From assembly GCF_900166655.1 (NCBI RefSeq), contig NZ_FVZB01000005.1, forward strand, positions 439,001 to 503,000: a DNA stretch of 64,000 nucleotides. The letters run 5' to 3'. The DNA comes from Halobacillus hunanensis (GTDB lineage: Bacteria > Bacillota > Bacilli > Bacillales > Halobacillaceae). Position 1 is the first letter of the stretch, and every line of letters begins with the position of its first letter. Below are positions 62,198 to 64,000 of this stretch, one piece after another. The notes beneath the pieces are model-generated. The model did not search any database. It saw nothing but the letters and a program-made list of their open reading frames with translations, and was not told the origin of the DNA. The position numbers and the translations under genes are program-made.

Positions 62198-63794
62198 ACT
62201 TACGCTCATACACTTTTTTACCACGATACCATGTTTCCAGAACTTTAATTTGGTGCAAGTCTTGAGGTGGAATTTCATGAGGATGTTGATCAAGCACGAC
62301 GAAATCGGCTTGATACCCAGGCTTTATCTTTCCTTTACTATCCTCTTGGTACTCAAATTCCGCTGGGACAGTTGTGAAAGCATGAAAGCTGTCATCCACT
62401 TTTAACTTTTCCTGGGGCATCCAGCCGCCTTCAGGATTTCCTTCAAGGTCTGTCCGATTAACAGCCGTGTTGATCGTCACAAGCGGATTGATTGAGCCGA
62501 TCGGCAAATCTGAACTTAATGTAACAGGAATGTGATCACGCACTAAACTGTTAAAGGCATCACAAAAGGGAAGTAATTCTTTTGGTGTCCATTTATCTTT
62601 CTTATTCCATTCGCCCAGTAAAAAGGATGGCTGTGTTTCGATATACGGTTTGAGTGTTCGCAGACGATCCATAAGGTCTGGAGCTAGAGTTTGAGCGTGG
62701 ATAATTCGATGCCGTCGCTCTCTAGTATGGGCTTCTTTCTGTTCCAATGCCTCAATCGCCTGCTCACAAGCACGGTCTCCAATCGCATGCATAGCAACTT
62801 GCATCCCGTTTTCACCAGCTTCGGCTACCATCTCGTTAACTTGCTCCTGGGTGTAAATGAGCGTGCCACTCGTATCAGGGTTTTCAGGGTAAGGGTTTCT
62901 CATTGCCGATGTATGAAGACGCTGGGTGCCATCTAAGAAGATTTTAATTGCTCCGACTTTTACTTGATTCGTCCCATCCCCGGTTCTAAGTTTATGGGTC
63001 CTAAGAAATTGTCTGAGATCATCAATATCAAAGATATAATGATGCAGTTGAACATCAATAGGGAGTTCGCCTTCATTTTCAAGCTCCGTATAGGCTCTCC
63101 ATAGCCGATCATAACTTCGAATGAAATTTAAATCATCGGTATGCAAGGAAGTAAGACCGTTTTCGTTAATATGTGGAAAAGCAGCCTTCAGAGCCTGTTT
63201 GGCATCCTTTACAGAGCGTCCCCAGAAATGGCGCTTAATGTAATGGACGGCGGTATCTTTAAACCTCCCGGTCCACTGTCCTTGATCGTCTTTCTCCTTA
63301 AAGATATCCGGCTCTTTTTTGAAAGCTTCTTCTTCTCTTAGCAATTCTAATGCTTTTTCACTTATCACACATTCATGTCCATCTTCATGGAGCAAAAAGA
63401 TATAAGCATCTGCGTGAATTTCGTGCAAATCCTGTGCAGTTAATAAATGGTCGATATCATCAAATTGAGCATCATTGAACCCTTTTCCGAAAAACCACTG
63501 ATTTTCTTTGAGGTTTCCATAATGATTCTCGATTAGTTCCTTCACTTCCTTGAAGCTCTCGGCTTCTGTTAAATCCAGTTCCTTCTTCAATAGCCCATAT
63601 CTTAGTAAATGCATATGACTGTCATTAAAACTAGGTGCAATCAGCTTTCCTTTCCCATCAATCGATGTTTTTGGGCCTTTGTAGGGGCTTGGATGAATAG
63701 ATTGGAATACACCGTCTTCAAATTCAATCGCATAGGTCTTATCCTTGTTCCTCTCATCAAAAGGCTGATAGATTCTTACATTATCTATGATCAC
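62196..63794 (-). CDS. YtcJ-like amidohydrolase
   Basis: 532 aa metal-dependent hydrolase of the amidohydrolase superfamily, YtcJ/NfdA group. The metal-binding H-x-H is in DSHMHLLRYG (about residue 57), a later His in AMHAIGDRACEQA (about 337), and the Asp in TLSSDLPIGSINP (about 450). The C-terminal beta sandwich holds KPGYQADFVVLDQHP. Substrates in this group range from N-substituted formamides to aromatic amides; none can be assigned. The start is GTG 63794 with GAGAGGAG ten bases upstream. No operon partner. Confidence 0.85.
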   Translation of the reverse strand: MIIDNVRIYQPFDERNKDKTYAIEFEDGVFQSIHPSPYKGPKTSIDGKGKLIAPSFNDSHMHLLRYGLLKKELDLTEAESFKEVKELIENHYGNLKENQWFFGKGFNDAQFDDIDHLLTAQDLHEIHADAYIFLLHEDGHECVISEKALELLREEEAFKKEPDIFKEKDDQGQWTGRFKDTAVHYIKRHFWGRSVKDAKQALKAAFPHINENGLTSLHTDDLNFIRSYDRLWRAYTELENEGELPIDVQLHHYIFDIDDLRQFLRTHKLRTGDGTNQVKVGAIKIFLDGTQRLHTSAMRNPYPENPDTSGTLIYTQEQVNEMVAEAGENGMQVAMHAIGDRACEQAIEALEQKEAHTRERRHRIIHAQTLAPDLMDRLRTLKPYIETQPSFLLGEWNKKDKWTPKELLPFCDAFNSLVRDHIPVTLSSDLPIGSINPLVTINTAVNRTDLEGNPEGGWMPQEKLKVDDSFHAFTTVPAEFEYQEDSKGKIKPGYQADFVVLDQHPHEIPPQDLHQIKVLETWYRGKKVYERK

Positions 63795-63875
63795 GAATCA
63801 ATTCTCCTCTCAAGCTGGTTCTATTAAATGGTTACCACTAAAATAAGTCAGTAAACCTTTTTGAGAAGTGAATGA

Positions 63876-63909
63876 AAAACGCAGAGTCATGGTTGCGACT
63901 CTGCGTTTT
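63876..63909. terminator. Terminator between ridA and the amidohydrolase gene
   Basis: AAAACGCAGAGTC and GACTCTGCGTTTT form a 13-bp stem on an 8-base loop; the T-rich side suits the minus-strand ridA. Confidence 0.88.
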
Positions 63910-63912
63910 AGC

Positions 63913-64000
63913 TTACTCTTTAACAGCAATGGCTTCGATTTCAACTTTAGCTCCTTTTGGCAGCTTTCCGACTTCGACGGCAGCACGGGCTGGGTATGGT
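63913..64000 (-). CDS. ridA: RidA family protein, C-terminal end
   Basis: Only the last ~28 residues are in the window: PYPARAAVEVGKLPKGAKVE followed by IEAIAVKE and stop. This is the conserved C-terminus of RidA/YabJ/UK114 enamine-imine deaminases, including the Arg in PARAAV and the Glu in VEIEA that line the active site. These clear 2-aminoacrylate released by PLP enzymes. It is unlikely to be an operon with the amidohydrolase, since a strong terminator separates them. Truncated by the window edge. Confidence 0.88.
   Translation of the reverse strand, partial: PYPARAAVEVGKLPKGAKVEIEAIAVKE

Overview
The window reads as chromosomal DNA of a low-GC, spore-forming, probably moderately halophilic member of the Bacillaceae (Halobacillus, Thalassobacillus or Pontibacillus type). 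The basis is Bacillus-style gene blocks (gatAB, dagK and rlmCD; the S-box methionine genes; cysH-cysP-cysC), a YuzC-like spore coat gene, strong AGGAGG ribosome binding sites, and salt-related functions (several Na+-coupled carriers, a betaine:homocysteine methyltransferase). The genus is inferred, not proven. No rRNA, tRNA, insertion sequence, prophage or CRISPR was seen.

Regions. 1-6.8 kb: end of gatA, gatB, dagK, a PutP/OpuE-type proline symporter with an unlisted 35-residue membrane peptide in front of it, and rlmCD. 7-16.2 kb: a SERCA-type Ca2+ ATPase, small membrane proteins, a DUF4317 protein, a NERD-protein remnant lying inside a 21-bp repeat array, a TraB-family protein, a MntA/HepT toxin-antitoxin pair and an esterase. 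16.5-25.6 kb (minus strand): an S-box-controlled methionine operon metI-yitJ-metH-metC followed by a betaine-homocysteine methyltransferase. 25.9-28.7 kb (plus): S-box-controlled cysH-cysP-cysC. 28.8-33 kb: YuzC-like, a GltB-like FMN protein, a beta-propeller protein and a small membrane protein. 33.1-39 kb: hisC plus a complete four-gene 2-oxo acid dehydrogenase complex. 39.2-44.8 kb: two NhaC-family carriers (the second S-box controlled, probably a methionine transporter), an esterase, a Gly/Tyr-rich protein and an FG-GAP protein.

44.9-58.4 kb is a 4-hydroxyphenylacetate degradation island in two plus-strand blocks. The first is hpaG1-hpaG2-hpaF, an aldehyde dehydrogenase, and a small peptide with a sodium:solute symporter. 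The second is hpaE-hpaB-hpaD-hpaC, a FAD synthetase paralogue and a DapA-family lyase. A LysR gene on the other strand lies between them. Together they should take up the aromatic acid, hydroxylate it with FADH2, cleave the ring and carry the product to central metabolites. hpaH and hpaI are absent. 58.6-64 kb: a two-component system with an 11-bp-phased TTAA box in front of a small membrane gene, several small proteins, a candidate small RNA, a YtcJ-like amidohydrolase and the end of a ridA gene.

The most unusual signal is not a gene. Five intergenic gaps carry tandem arrays of degenerate 20-21 bp units, in four sequence families, with near-perfect period (two turns of B-DNA). One family occurs at two loci 29 kb apart in opposite orientation. 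Other candidates are paired micropeptide/symporter genes, a cluster-borne FAD synthetase that seems to have lost its riboflavin kinase half, an OmpR-type operator shared by two membrane-protein genes, and a promoter-structure-terminator small RNA unit.
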